Assembly (NCBI GenBank): GCA_964574635.1
Contig: CAZNOG010000004.1
Coordinates: 1 to 64,000 of the forward strand
DNA: 64,000 bases
Reading direction: 5' to 3'
DNA from: CAZNOG01 sp964574635
Lineage (GTDB): Bacteria; Bacteroidota; Bacteroidia; Flavobacteriales_D; Cryomorphaceae
Shown piece after piece: positions 8,606 to 15,989 of this stretch (position 1 is its first letter; each line of letters starts with the position of its first letter). The notes below the pieces were generated by a model, which ran no database searches, had not been told where the DNA came from, and saw only the letters and a list, made by a program, of their open reading frames with translations. The position numbers and the translations under genes were made by a program.

Positions 8606-8632
8606 ATCACCCGGGCGTTTCGTCCGGGTGAT
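8606..8632 (+). terminator. Hairpin downstream of csbD-like gene
   Basis: ATCACCCGG at 8606-8614 pairs with CCGGGTGAT at 8624-8632 over a nine-base loop. The T run after it is weak (ATTTCGTG), so termination efficiency is uncertain. Confidence 0.55.
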
Positions 8633-8654
8633 TTCGTGTATTGCCTTCCGGATG

Positions 8655-8662
8655 TAAATTTG
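8655..8662 (+). promoter_or_regulatory. -7 box TAAATTTG for yihY-like gene
   Basis: TAAATTTG fits TAnnTTTG and lies 28 bases upstream of the ATG at 8691. It follows the csbD hairpin, so the membrane protein probably has its own promoter. Confidence 0.5.
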
Positions 8663-8690
8663 AATCTTTGTCGCATACCAAAACCGATCA

Positions 8691-9671
8691 ATGAGTTACA
8701 CAGCCGTCGTCGAAATCGAAAAACCAAAGAGCGAAGAGCGCTTCCGCATCCGCCACATCCCCCGCCTCCTTATCGACACCGCCAAGTGCTGGCTGGCCGA
8801 CGACCCCTGGCGGCTCTCCGCGGTGGTGGCCTACTACGCGGTGCTTTCCCTGCCGGGGCTCATGGTCATCATCATCAATTTGGTGGGGGCCATCTGGGGC
8901 AACGACATCGTGCAGGGCAATCTCAACTCCGAGATCGAAAGCGCCCTGGGCGCCGACGCCGCCAAGGCCGTCCAGGACATGGTCGCCAACACCACCGACG
9001 GGAAGAAGAACCTTTTCTCCACCATCGTCGGCATCGGCGTGTTGATATTCGGTGCCACCGGGGTGTTTTACCAACTCCAAATATCCATCAACAAAATATG
9101 GGGGCTGCGCACCGATCCCGACGCCAACTGGGTGAAAACCCTCTTCGACAGGGCCCGAAGTTTCGCATTCGTCCTGGTCATCGGATTCCTCCTCATGGTC
9201 TCCCTCATCGTATCCACCGCCGTATCCCTCCTCAGCGATTACATTCAGAGCTTCTTCCCCGACTTTTCGGTGATGCTCGCCTATGCGCTGAATTTCGCCC
9301 TGTCGGTAGGGTCCATCACCCTGCTTTTCGCATTCATATTCAAGTACATGCCCGATGCAGTCATCCAGTGGCGCACCGTGTGGATCGGCGCCTTCATCAC
9401 GGCCCTGCTCTTCGTCATCGGCAAATTCCTCCTCAGCCTGTATTTCGGCTATTCCAATCCCGGCTCCACGTACGGCGCCGCGGGTTCCATCGTCCTCATC
9501 CTATTGTGGGTGTCGTATTCCTGCATGATCCTCCTCTTCGGGGTGGAATTCACGTGGGTATTCGCAAACAGATACGGCCACGGCGTACGACCCAAATCGC
9601 ACGCCATGCTGATAAAAGAGGAGCAAGTGGTGGTGGAGCGCGGCACGGACCAACCCAAGCGAGGGGGATAA
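8691..9671 (+). CDS. YihY/BrkB-family inner-membrane protein
   Basis: A 326-residue polytopic membrane protein. It shows the family hallmarks: an N-terminal amphipathic stretch followed by DDPWRLSAVVAYYAVLSLPGLMVIIINLVG, the FGATGVFYQLQISINKIWGL motif, then four more hydrophobic spans and the end YGAAGSIVLILLWVSYSCMILLFGVEFTW. The family was once misannotated as RNase BN; a lipid-flipping or efflux role has been suggested but is unproven. The C-terminal tail is basic and cytoplasmic. Followed by a convergent receiver gene. Confidence 0.93.
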   Translation: MSYTAVVEIEKPKSEERFRIRHIPRLLIDTAKCWLADDPWRLSAVVAYYAVLSLPGLMVIIINLVGAIWGNDIVQGNLNSEIESALGADAAKAVQDMVANTTDGKKNLFSTIVGIGVLIFGATGVFYQLQISINKIWGLRTDPDANWVKTLFDRARSFAFVLVIGFLLMVSLIVSTAVSLLSDYIQSFFPDFSVMLAYALNFALSVGSITLLFAFIFKYMPDAVIQWRTVWIGAFITALLFVIGKFLLSLYFGYSNPGSTYGAAGSIVLILLWVSYSCMILLFGVEFTWVFANRYGHGVRPKSHAMLIKEEQVVVERGTDQPKRGG

Positions 9672-9720
9672 AATTCCCCGTTTCGTGGAATTATTTCATG
9701 ATTTTGCGCGCAGGGGTTTT

Positions 9721-9735
9721 GGGTTTTTGTGGGTG
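9721..9735 (+). repeat. Dispersed intergenic motif GGGTTTTTGTGGGTG, copy b
   Basis: Exact copy between the convergent genes ending at 9671 and 9760. The motif's last bases GGGTG pair with CACCC five bases downstream, giving a small hairpin. Confidence 0.85.
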
Positions 9736-9759
9736 TGTCTCACCCGTCCGGCGCGGATT

Positions 9760-10182
9760 TTAACCCGCACACATTTGTCCTTCGAGGTAGTTCGTCAGCA
9801 CTTGCCTCAATTCAAAATCCGTAAGTGGTTTGTTGATCAGCGACCCGATGTGTGGCGTGACTACGCTCTTTATCAAGTCGTTGGTGCGGGTGGATCCGGT
9901 CAGCAAAATAATTTCCGGCTTCGGGTCCAATTCCTCGTGTTCCTTGATGGCGTCTAGAAATTGCCATCCGTCCATGTCCGGCATGCGCAAATCCAGAAAA
10001 ATCATTTCCGGAAGGTCTTCACCGGTTTCCAAACGCTGTTTCATGCGCTCAAAGGCTCTGGATGCCGAAGTGTCCGTCCACACGTTCTTGACCAAGTTGG
10101 TGTTGATCAGCATTTTACTTGTGAGCAAGTTGCTGGATGCGTCGTCGTCGACCACCCATACGTTATTAATACCACGTTCCAT
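9760..10182 (-). CDS. Stand-alone response regulator receiver protein
   Basis: A 140-residue single receiver domain with no output module. The acidic pocket is VVDDDAS (residues 11-13), the phospho-acceptor Asp is D64 in FLDLRMPDMDGW, the Thr switch is in LLTGS and the Lys is in INKPL. Sequence style (NNVWVVDDD, long KQRLETGEDLPEMIFLDLRMP) matches Bacteroidota CheY-like proteins of the Rcp1 type, often partners of hybrid kinases elsewhere in the genome. No kinase is adjacent. Confidence 0.92.
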   Translation of the reverse strand: MERGINNVWVVDDDASSNLLTSKMLINTNLVKNVWTDTSASRAFERMKQRLETGEDLPEMIFLDLRMPDMDGWQFLDAIKEHEELDPKPEIILLTGSTRTNDLIKSVVTPHIGSLINKPLTDFELRQVLTNYLEGQMCAG

Positions 10183-10272
10183 AGTTGAAAATCACATTTG
10201 ATTCAGCTGTGCTAACCATGGCAGAAACCGTACCGGCACGCCCCCGAATGCGGGAGGGTGGATCGTCTGTCT

Positions 10273-10280
10273 TACCTTTG
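10273..10280 (+). promoter_or_regulatory. -7 box TACCTTTG for the thioesterase gene
   Basis: TACCTTTG fits the Bacteroidota -7 consensus and lies 15 bases before the ATG at 10296. It supports that ATG over the in-frame one at 10185. Confidence 0.55.
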
Positions 10281-10295
10281 CGGGAAAACGCCACC

Positions 10296-10688
10296 ATGAA
10301 CTTCCACACACGCAAATGGGTCAAACCCGGCGATCTCAACCCCAACGGAACCCTGTTCGGCGGTCGCCTTCTCGAATGGATCGACGAAGAGGCGGCGCTC
10401 TACACCATCGTTCAGCTGGAGAACCGCAGCATCGTCACCAAATTCATTTCCGAAATCAACTTCATTTCCGCACCCGTCAAGGGCGACATTATCGAGATGG
10501 GCATTGAAGTGACGGCCTTCGGTCGCACCTCCATCACGCTTCGCTGCGAAGTGCGCAACAAAATGACCCGGGCCGACATCCTCCACATCGATAAAATCAT
10601 CATGGTCAACCTCGGCCCCGACGGCAAGCCCGCACCACACGGCAAAACCCGCGTGGAGTACGTGAAGGATCGGCTGAAACTGAAGTGA
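10296..10688 (+). CDS. Hot-dog acyl-CoA thioesterase (YciA/BACH type)
   Basis: A 130-residue single hot-dog domain predicted to hydrolyse acyl-CoA to free acid and CoA. The motif LNPNGTLFGGRLLEWIDEEAALY carries the active-site Asn and Asp typical of the YciA and BACH thioesterase group, and ITLRCEVRNK the later strand. Starting at 10296 removes an unrelated upstream extension and places the gene right after a -7 box. Chain-length preference cannot be read from the sequence. Confidence 0.9.
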   Translation: MNFHTRKWVKPGDLNPNGTLFGGRLLEWIDEEAALYTIVQLENRSIVTKFISEINFISAPVKGDIIEMGIEVTAFGRTSITLRCEVRNKMTRADILHIDKIIMVNLGPDGKPAPHGKTRVEYVKDRLKLK

Positions 10689-10737
10689 TTTTCCCCTTCC
10701 GGGAATTCCGGCAACAGCCTTGGAGCGGGGGAGAGGC

Positions 10738-11277
10738 TTACTCTTCCTCCGTCATCCCCATGTCGAGGATTTTCTCCATGATTTCCAGTTCCCTCTCGCT
10801 GATGCGCGCATCCGTTTTGGCGCTCTTCTTCAAAAAGCGGAACATGGCGTTTTTCTTGATCTCATAGGCGATGAACACCGTGTATTCACTGCCGTTGTAA
10901 TACTTTTCCTCACCGATTTTCCTCAGGTCGGCGAGTTCGGTGCTCATCACCTGCCGCGTCAAACTCTGGAATTTGTCCGCCACATCCGAGGCCGCTTCGT
11001 TCTGCGTATCCGCCAAATACTGGTCGGTCAGGTTTTGCAACGTGGTTCCCAGCTGTCCGGCCATCTGGTTCTTGGCGTCGATGTCGGCCTTGCCCCGGGC
11101 GATGTTGTCCTTTACGCTCACGCCTTTTCCGGTGGCGCGGAAAAATCTGTTGTTCGACTCGTATTTCGAACCCTGAAAAGGCTCTTTCACCTTCTGCCCC
11201 ATGGGCGATGAAGAGTTGCACGCCGCGGCGAAGATCGCAATGAACGCAAACAAAATCAGAGAGTTATTGGTTTTCAT
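10738..11277 (-). CDS. LPP20-like lipoprotein
   Basis: A 179-residue lipoprotein. The signal peptide LILFAFIAIFAAAC ends in a good lipobox, and the mature part contains ATGKGVSVKDNIARGKADIDAKNQMA followed by a helical region, the pattern of LPP20-family lipoproteins. Their function in Bacteroidota is unknown. The ATG at 11277 was preferred over 11331 because it puts the signal peptide first. Downstream of folP in antisense order, with 104 bases between. Confidence 0.7.
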   Translation of the reverse strand: MKTNNSLILFAFIAIFAAACNSSSPMGQKVKEPFQGSKYESNNRFFRATGKGVSVKDNIARGKADIDAKNQMAGQLGTTLQNLTDQYLADTQNEAASDVADKFQSLTRQVMSTELADLRKIGEEKYYNGSEYTVFIAYEIKKNAMFRFLKKSAKTDARISERELEIMEKILDMGMTEEE

Positions 11278-11381
11278 GGCGGATATTTTCATGGATGGAA
11301 TAAAATTTCGTGCCGGAAAACGGATTCGCACTCTACGGAGTACGCAGGAAGCCCCATTCCGGATGCGGCTAAATTATCTTT

Positions 11382-12245
11382 TTAATCGGTGGCGGAACCC
11401 TGCATTCTCTTCCACAATTCTATGGTTTGTTTCGCCTCCTTCACGTCGTGCACGCGGAGGATGTCCCCGCCTTTTTGAAGGGCCACCATGTTCAGTGCCG
11501 TGGTGCCGTTGCCCGCTTCCTCGGGAGTGATGCCCAGGGTGCGCCAAATCATGGATTTCCGCGAAAGTCCCACCAACAGCGGCGCGTCGAAAATCGAGAA
11601 TTCATCGAGGCGGTTCAGCAAGGCGAAGTTGTGTGCCGCCGTCTTCGAAAAACCGAAACCCGGATCGACGATGACGTCGGCCACGCCTTTCATCCGTAGC
11701 TTTTCCAGTCTCACCGAGAGTTCGAGAACCACCTCGTTCACCACGTCTTCGTACTCCACCTTCGAATGCATGTCCCGTGCGTTTCCCCGCGAGTGCATCA
11801 ACACGTAGGGCACGCCCAGGTCGGCCACCGCATCGAACATCCCCTCGTCGAATCTCCCCCCGGAAATGTCGTTGATCACGTGGGCTCCCGCTTCCACGGC
11901 CGCCCGGGCCACTTTGGCCCGGAAGGTATCCACGCTGATGACCGCACCCGGCAAGGCCTCCGCCACCGCCTTTACCGCGGGGATCACGCGCTCCATTTCC
12001 ACCTCTTCCGGCACTTCACCTCCCCCCGGCCGCGTGGAATACGCGCCGATATCGAGCACGTCGGCACCTTCCTCAATCATGGTTTTCGCCCTCGCCAAAA
12101 GCGCCTCCACGTCGGGCAAGCGGCTGCCCGCAAAGAAGGAATCGTCGGTCAGATTGAGAATGCCCATGACCCGCGGCGAAGCGAAATCAAAGAGTTCCCC
12201 GCCGATGCGGATGGAGTGGTTCGTGTAAAAAGCATTATCTTTCAC
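11382..12245 (-). CDS. folP: Dihydropteroate synthase
   Basis: Condenses 6-hydroxymethyl-dihydropterin pyrophosphate with p-aminobenzoate to give dihydropteroate in folate synthesis; the target of sulfonamides. The 287-residue TIM barrel shows MGILNLTDDSFFAGSR, the pterin-site block GADVLDIGAYSTRPGG, ISVDTF, INDISGG, DPGFGFSKT and GLSRKSMI. Divergent from the DUF1599 gene with only 35 bases between starts, an arrangement conserved in Bacteroidota, so the two promoters overlap. Confidence 0.98.
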   Translation of the reverse strand: MKDNAFYTNHSIRIGGELFDFASPRVMGILNLTDDSFFAGSRLPDVEALLARAKTMIEEGADVLDIGAYSTRPGGGEVPEEVEMERVIPAVKAVAEALPGAVISVDTFRAKVARAAVEAGAHVINDISGGRFDEGMFDAVADLGVPYVLMHSRGNARDMHSKVEYEDVVNEVVLELSVRLEKLRMKGVADVIVDPGFGFSKTAAHNFALLNRLDEFSIFDAPLLVGLSRKSMIWRTLGITPEEAGNGTTALNMVALQKGGDILRVHDVKEAKQTIELWKRMQGSATD

Positions 12246-12280
12246 CGCTGTATTTTGAAGCTAAAAACCCAAGGTTCTCA

Positions 12281-12847
12281 ATGGCAGGGCAGACCTCCAA
12301 GCAATTCAAATCGGTCATTGCGCGGTGCAAAGATATTTTCTTTCGGAAGATGCAGGATTACGGCTCGGCTTGGCGCATCTTGAGAACGTCTTCCCTCACC
12401 GACCAAATTTTCATCAAGGCCAACCGCATCCGCACCATCCAGGAGAAAAAGCGGAGCAGGGTGGAAGAGGGCATAGAACCGGAATTCATCGGCATCGTCA
12501 ACTACTGCATCATGGCACTCATCCAACTGGAATTGGGGCAACGCGATGAACTGAACCTCCCCACGGAAGAGGTCCGTCGCCTCTACGACAAGTATTCCGA
12601 CATGGCCCACGACCTGATGAGCGACAAAAACCACGATTACGGGGAAGCTTGGCGGGACATGCGGGTGTCTTCACTCACCGACCTCATCCTGATGAAGCTT
12701 CTGCGCATCAAGCAAATCGAAGACAATCAAGGCAAAACTCTGGTGTCCGAAGGTGTGGACGCCAACTATTTCGACATCATCAATTACGCCGTTTTTGCGC
12801 TGATCCATTTGACGGAACAAGGGCAAACCGCCGTGCATAAAGAGTAA
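12281..12847 (+). CDS. DUF1599-domain protein
   Basis: A 188-residue cytoplasmic protein made of two tandem copies of one motif: CKDIFFRKMQDYGSAWRILRTSSLTDQIFIKANRI near residues 16-50, then MSDKNHDYGEAWRDMRVSSLTDLILMKLLRI near 118-148, each followed by a helix with NYxxxALIxL. This is the DUF1599 (nucleotide-modification-associated) fold, related to all-alpha nucleotide pyrophosphohydrolases; activity is unproven. Its position between folP and the DoxX-like gene is typical for Bacteroidota and it is probably cotranscribed with the next gene, 18 bases on. Confidence 0.9.
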   Translation: MAGQTSKQFKSVIARCKDIFFRKMQDYGSAWRILRTSSLTDQIFIKANRIRTIQEKKRSRVEEGIEPEFIGIVNYCIMALIQLELGQRDELNLPTEEVRRLYDKYSDMAHDLMSDKNHDYGEAWRDMRVSSLTDLILMKLLRIKQIEDNQGKTLVSEGVDANYFDIINYAVFALIHLTEQGQTAVHKE

Positions 12848-12865
12848 AACGAAAAACCGCGAATC

Positions 12866-14395
12866 ATGGATAACAGAATCCTTGGAATACTTTTGATCCT
12901 CACGTCCGTACTCATGTTTATCTTGGGATTTGCGAGTCCCGGCGTAGTGGACGAATTCGGCATTTATTGGATGGCGACCTTCGTGGCCCTCATCCCCGGC
13001 GTGATGATTCTGGTGAAAATGCAGCACCACGCCACCATTTTTTCACGCGTCTTGGTGGGTTCGGTATTTCTGGTGTCGGGACTCATAAAAGCCAACGACA
13101 CCATCGGCTTCGGCATCAAACTCGAAGAGTACTTCGACGAGAACGCCCTCGGAGCCTTCTGGGCCAATTTCTACGATCTGGCCACACCCATCGCGTTTCT
13201 CGTTTCGGGCATCGAGGTCATCCTCGGACTGGCCGTCATCTACGGCATCCGCATGCGCCTCACTTCCCTCATCCTGCTCCTCATGACCCTGTTCTTCGGC
13301 TGGCTCACTTATTACACCGCCAGCTGCAACGACCAACAAATGGCGGCCATCACCGCCGGCGAGGCCTTCAACCGCGTTTGTGTCACCGACTGCGGGTGTT
13401 TCGGCGACGCCATGCGCGGCTCGGTGGGGCGGTCCCTCACCCCCTGGGAGTCCTTCTATAAAGACCTGGGATTGTTCTTCCTCACCCTGGTCATCCTCTT
13501 CCGCAGCAGCCGAATCAAACTCAATACCATCGCGATCGATCTCTACGTATTGCCCCTTTCCTTTATCGTGGTCGTTCTCTTCGGCGGCTGGCTCTTCGAC
13601 TGGATGTTCCCGACCTACTTCCTCGCCATCACCACGGTGCTGTACTTCGTGCTCAAAGCCACCGGCATGAAGCAGCCCAAGCTCGATTGGGTGCTGGTGC
13701 TGGTCTTCGCCGCACTCACGTACGGATTCGCCACCTATACGTACAGGCACCTTCCCATCAAGGATTACAGACCCTACGCTACCGGAAAAGACATCAACGA
13801 ACAGATGAAGAGCGCCGAGGAACTCGGTTTGCAACCTCCGATCTACGCCACCATGTATACCCTGGAAAATTCCGAAACCGGCGAGCGCAAAACCATCAAC
13901 TCCAAGGAGTACCTCGATTCCGGCATTTGGCAAGACAAGGCCTGGGAAATCGTGCACACCGGCGACCAACCCATCCTCCTGCAGCGGGGCTACGAACCGC
14001 CCATCACCACCTTCTCCGTCATCAACGAGCAGGGAAGCGAAGTGGGAGACATGCTCTTGACCAACACCGAATACAGCTTCATGGTGGTCATGTACAACCT
14101 GGACAAAACCACCACCGGTAAAGCCCTGGACAACCTGAAGGCACTCGCCGACGGAGCACGGGACCGGGGATTGGACTTCTACGCCATCTCGTCTTCTTCC
14201 CAAGACGCCATCGAGGCATTCAAGCAAGAGCACGCCTTGAACTTCCCCATTTACTCGGCCGATGAGATCTTCCTCAAGACCATCATCCGCGCCAATCCGG
14301 GGGTACTTCTGATCAAAGAAGGCCGCATCCACGGAAAGTGGCACGCCAACGACATCCCCACCATGGAGAAGGTCGAAAGGGATTACCTGAAGTAA
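12866..14395 (+). CDS. DoxX/MauE-like membrane protein with C-terminal redoxin-like domain
   Basis: A 509-residue protein of the BT_3928 family. About eight membrane spans fill residues 1-290; among them are SGLIKANDTIGFGIKLEEYF, typical of DoxX, and the conserved Cys pair VTDCGCFGD near residue 175. The soluble remainder includes a redoxin-like end (TEYSFMVVMYNLDKTTTGKALDNLKAL, ISSSSQDAIEAFKQEHALNFPIYSAD, NPGVLLIKEGRIHGKW), a thioredoxin fold whose CxxC has been lost. A role in membrane thiol-redox relay, as for MauE and VKOR-like systems, is inferred. Shares an operon with DUF1599 and the permease. Confidence 0.85.
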   Translation: MDNRILGILLILTSVLMFILGFASPGVVDEFGIYWMATFVALIPGVMILVKMQHHATIFSRVLVGSVFLVSGLIKANDTIGFGIKLEEYFDENALGAFWANFYDLATPIAFLVSGIEVILGLAVIYGIRMRLTSLILLLMTLFFGWLTYYTASCNDQQMAAITAGEAFNRVCVTDCGCFGDAMRGSVGRSLTPWESFYKDLGLFFLTLVILFRSSRIKLNTIAIDLYVLPLSFIVVVLFGGWLFDWMFPTYFLAITTVLYFVLKATGMKQPKLDWVLVLVFAALTYGFATYTYRHLPIKDYRPYATGKDINEQMKSAEELGLQPPIYATMYTLENSETGERKTINSKEYLDSGIWQDKAWEIVHTGDQPILLQRGYEPPITTFSVINEQGSEVGDMLLTNTEYSFMVVMYNLDKTTTGKALDNLKALADGARDRGLDFYAISSSSQDAIEAFKQEHALNFPIYSADEIFLKTIIRANPGVLLIKEGRIHGKWHANDIPTMEKVERDYLK

Positions 14396-14405
14396 ATCCG
14401 GAGGT

Positions 14406-15695
14406 TTGGCGGCGTACATCCTCAAGCGACTGGGTTATGGAGTGGTGGTGCTCTGGGGTGTCATCACGCTGGTATTCGCCATATTCAGCATCAACCCCGG
14501 CGATCCCGCCGCCATGCTCCTCGGTCAGCGCGCCGATGAAGAAGCCGTCGCGGCCGTGCGCAAAGAACTCGGTTTGGACCTGCCCTGGATGCAGCAGTAC
14601 CTCCTGTATCTCAACGACGTCAGCCCTCTGTCCATCCACAAGTCCGAGGAGCCCGAAAGTTCCTTTTACCTCGATCCCGCCAAATACGATTACACCCGCA
14701 TAGCCACCGTGGGCGGCGTCACGGCCGTGGTCAAAAAACCCTACCTCCGCAGGTCCTTCCAATCGCGAAAATCCGTGTCGGAAATCATCGGCGAAGCCCT
14801 GCCGGGAACCATCATCCTCGCCACCTGCGCCATCGGATTCGCCATCTTTTTCGGCGTGCTCATCGGGTTGGTCGCGGCGCGATTCAAGGGCCGCTTCATC
14901 GATGGGTTCTCACTTTTCGCCGCCGTGCTCGGCATGTCCGCGCCCTCCTTTTTCAGCGCCATCATCATCTCTTGGATCGGCGGTTACCTCTGGTCCGAAC
15001 ACACCAATTTGCCCTTGCTGCCGGCGGTGTTCATCCTCATGGGCATCGTCTTCTCCCTGATTTCGGCCCGCAAAAGGTCCGTCATCCGCACGGTCGAATT
15101 CGCCATCGGCGGCGCGTTGGTCGGTCTCCTCCTCCAGGGCCTCAACCTCGCCACCAATTCCCTGTTCGGGTGGGGGTTCGTCCCTCTCGCCGACCGCTTT
15201 ATCACGCTGCCGGGCACGGGGTTGAACATGACCGGATCATTGTACGACGTCGACGTCTTCCACGGCGAATACCTCGCCTTGCAAAACCTGATCTTACCCG
15301 TCATCACATTGGGCATCCGACCCCTCGCCGTGGTGATTCAGCTCATGCGCAACGCCCTCCTCACCGAAATGTCCAAAGATTACATCCGCACCGCACGCGC
15401 CAAAGGGCTCAAAACCGACGCCGTACTCTTCCGCCACGCCCTCCGAAACGCCCTCAATCCCGTCGTCACAGCCGTTTCCGGTTGGTTCGCTTCCATGCTC
15501 GCCGGCGCGGTGTTCATCGAGTTCATTTTCAATTGGAAAGGCCTCGGACTACAAGTTTTTCGCTCACTGCAAAACGACGATTACCCCGTAGTCATGGGCT
15601 CGGTGCTGGTCATCGCCACGGCCTTCGTCATCATCAACATCCTGGTCGATATCATCTACGGGTGGCTCGATCCCCGCATCCGTTTGCAAGGCTGA
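14406..15695 (+). CDS. Peptide/nickel-type ABC transporter permease (OppB/DppB family)
   Basis: A 429-residue inner-membrane permease. The N-terminal AYILKRLGYGVVVLWGVITLVFAIF and INPGDPAAMLLGQRA, and the C-terminal EAA loop IRTARAKGLKTDAVLFRHALRNAL with FIEFIFNWKGLGLQVFRSLQNDDYPVVMG, are diagnostic. It is about 100 residues longer than usual; the extra sequence lies at about residues 75-110 and 190-250, the latter with two added hydrophobic spans. No ATP-binding or solute-binding gene is next to it. The start is probably TTG at 14406, ten bases after the preceding stop, but the GGAGG at 14400-14404 is too close to act on it, so the start is uncertain. Confidence 0.88.
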   Translation: MAAYILKRLGYGVVVLWGVITLVFAIFSINPGDPAAMLLGQRADEEAVAAVRKELGLDLPWMQQYLLYLNDVSPLSIHKSEEPESSFYLDPAKYDYTRIATVGGVTAVVKKPYLRRSFQSRKSVSEIIGEALPGTIILATCAIGFAIFFGVLIGLVAARFKGRFIDGFSLFAAVLGMSAPSFFSAIIISWIGGYLWSEHTNLPLLPAVFILMGIVFSLISARKRSVIRTVEFAIGGALVGLLLQGLNLATNSLFGWGFVPLADRFITLPGTGLNMTGSLYDVDVFHGEYLALQNLILPVITLGIRPLAVVIQLMRNALLTEMSKDYIRTARAKGLKTDAVLFRHALRNALNPVVTAVSGWFASMLAGAVFIEFIFNWKGLGLQVFRSLQNDDYPVVMGSVLVIATAFVIINILVDIIYGWLDPRIRLQG

Positions 15696-15814
15696 ACCTC
15701 CTTTTTTCGGGTGTTTTATAAGATGTTTTTTGGGGTGTGCCCCCTCGGATTTCCTCGATTCACAATGACCACTCCCGTTCGGGATTCTCTTCAACCCATC
15801 GGATTACTCACGCT

Positions 15815-15970
15815 CGCCGGGGTCGGTCTACGCGCTTTATGCCCCCGTCCATCCCCAGGGCATGCATGATCGCGCAGGAGCTTCCGGTGGTCGCTCTGCC
15901 CGATCGTCCATGCCCAAGCGGTTGCACGGCGGCGATACCGCGCTGCGCCCTCACACGGCGTACCCCGCTA
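15815..15970 (+). repeat. Structured intergenic element, copy D
   Basis: In the 294-base gap between the permease and the protease. GGGCATGCATGATCG at 15858-15872 pairs with CGATCGTCCATGCCC at 15901-15915 with one mismatch and one G-T pair, then GCAG at 15874-15877 pairs with CTGC at 15896-15899. The loop so presented is GAGCTTCCGGTGGTCGCT at 15878-15895, identical to 18 bases on the minus strand of copy A. An outer pairing of CGGGGT (around 15818) with ACCCCG (around 15963) closes the element. The flank CGGTCTACGCGCTTTAT resembles CGGTCTACAGCCTCTAT of copy B. No coding gene is seen here. Confidence 0.7.
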
Positions 15971-15989
15971 GTTTATCTCGGATTTTTGA

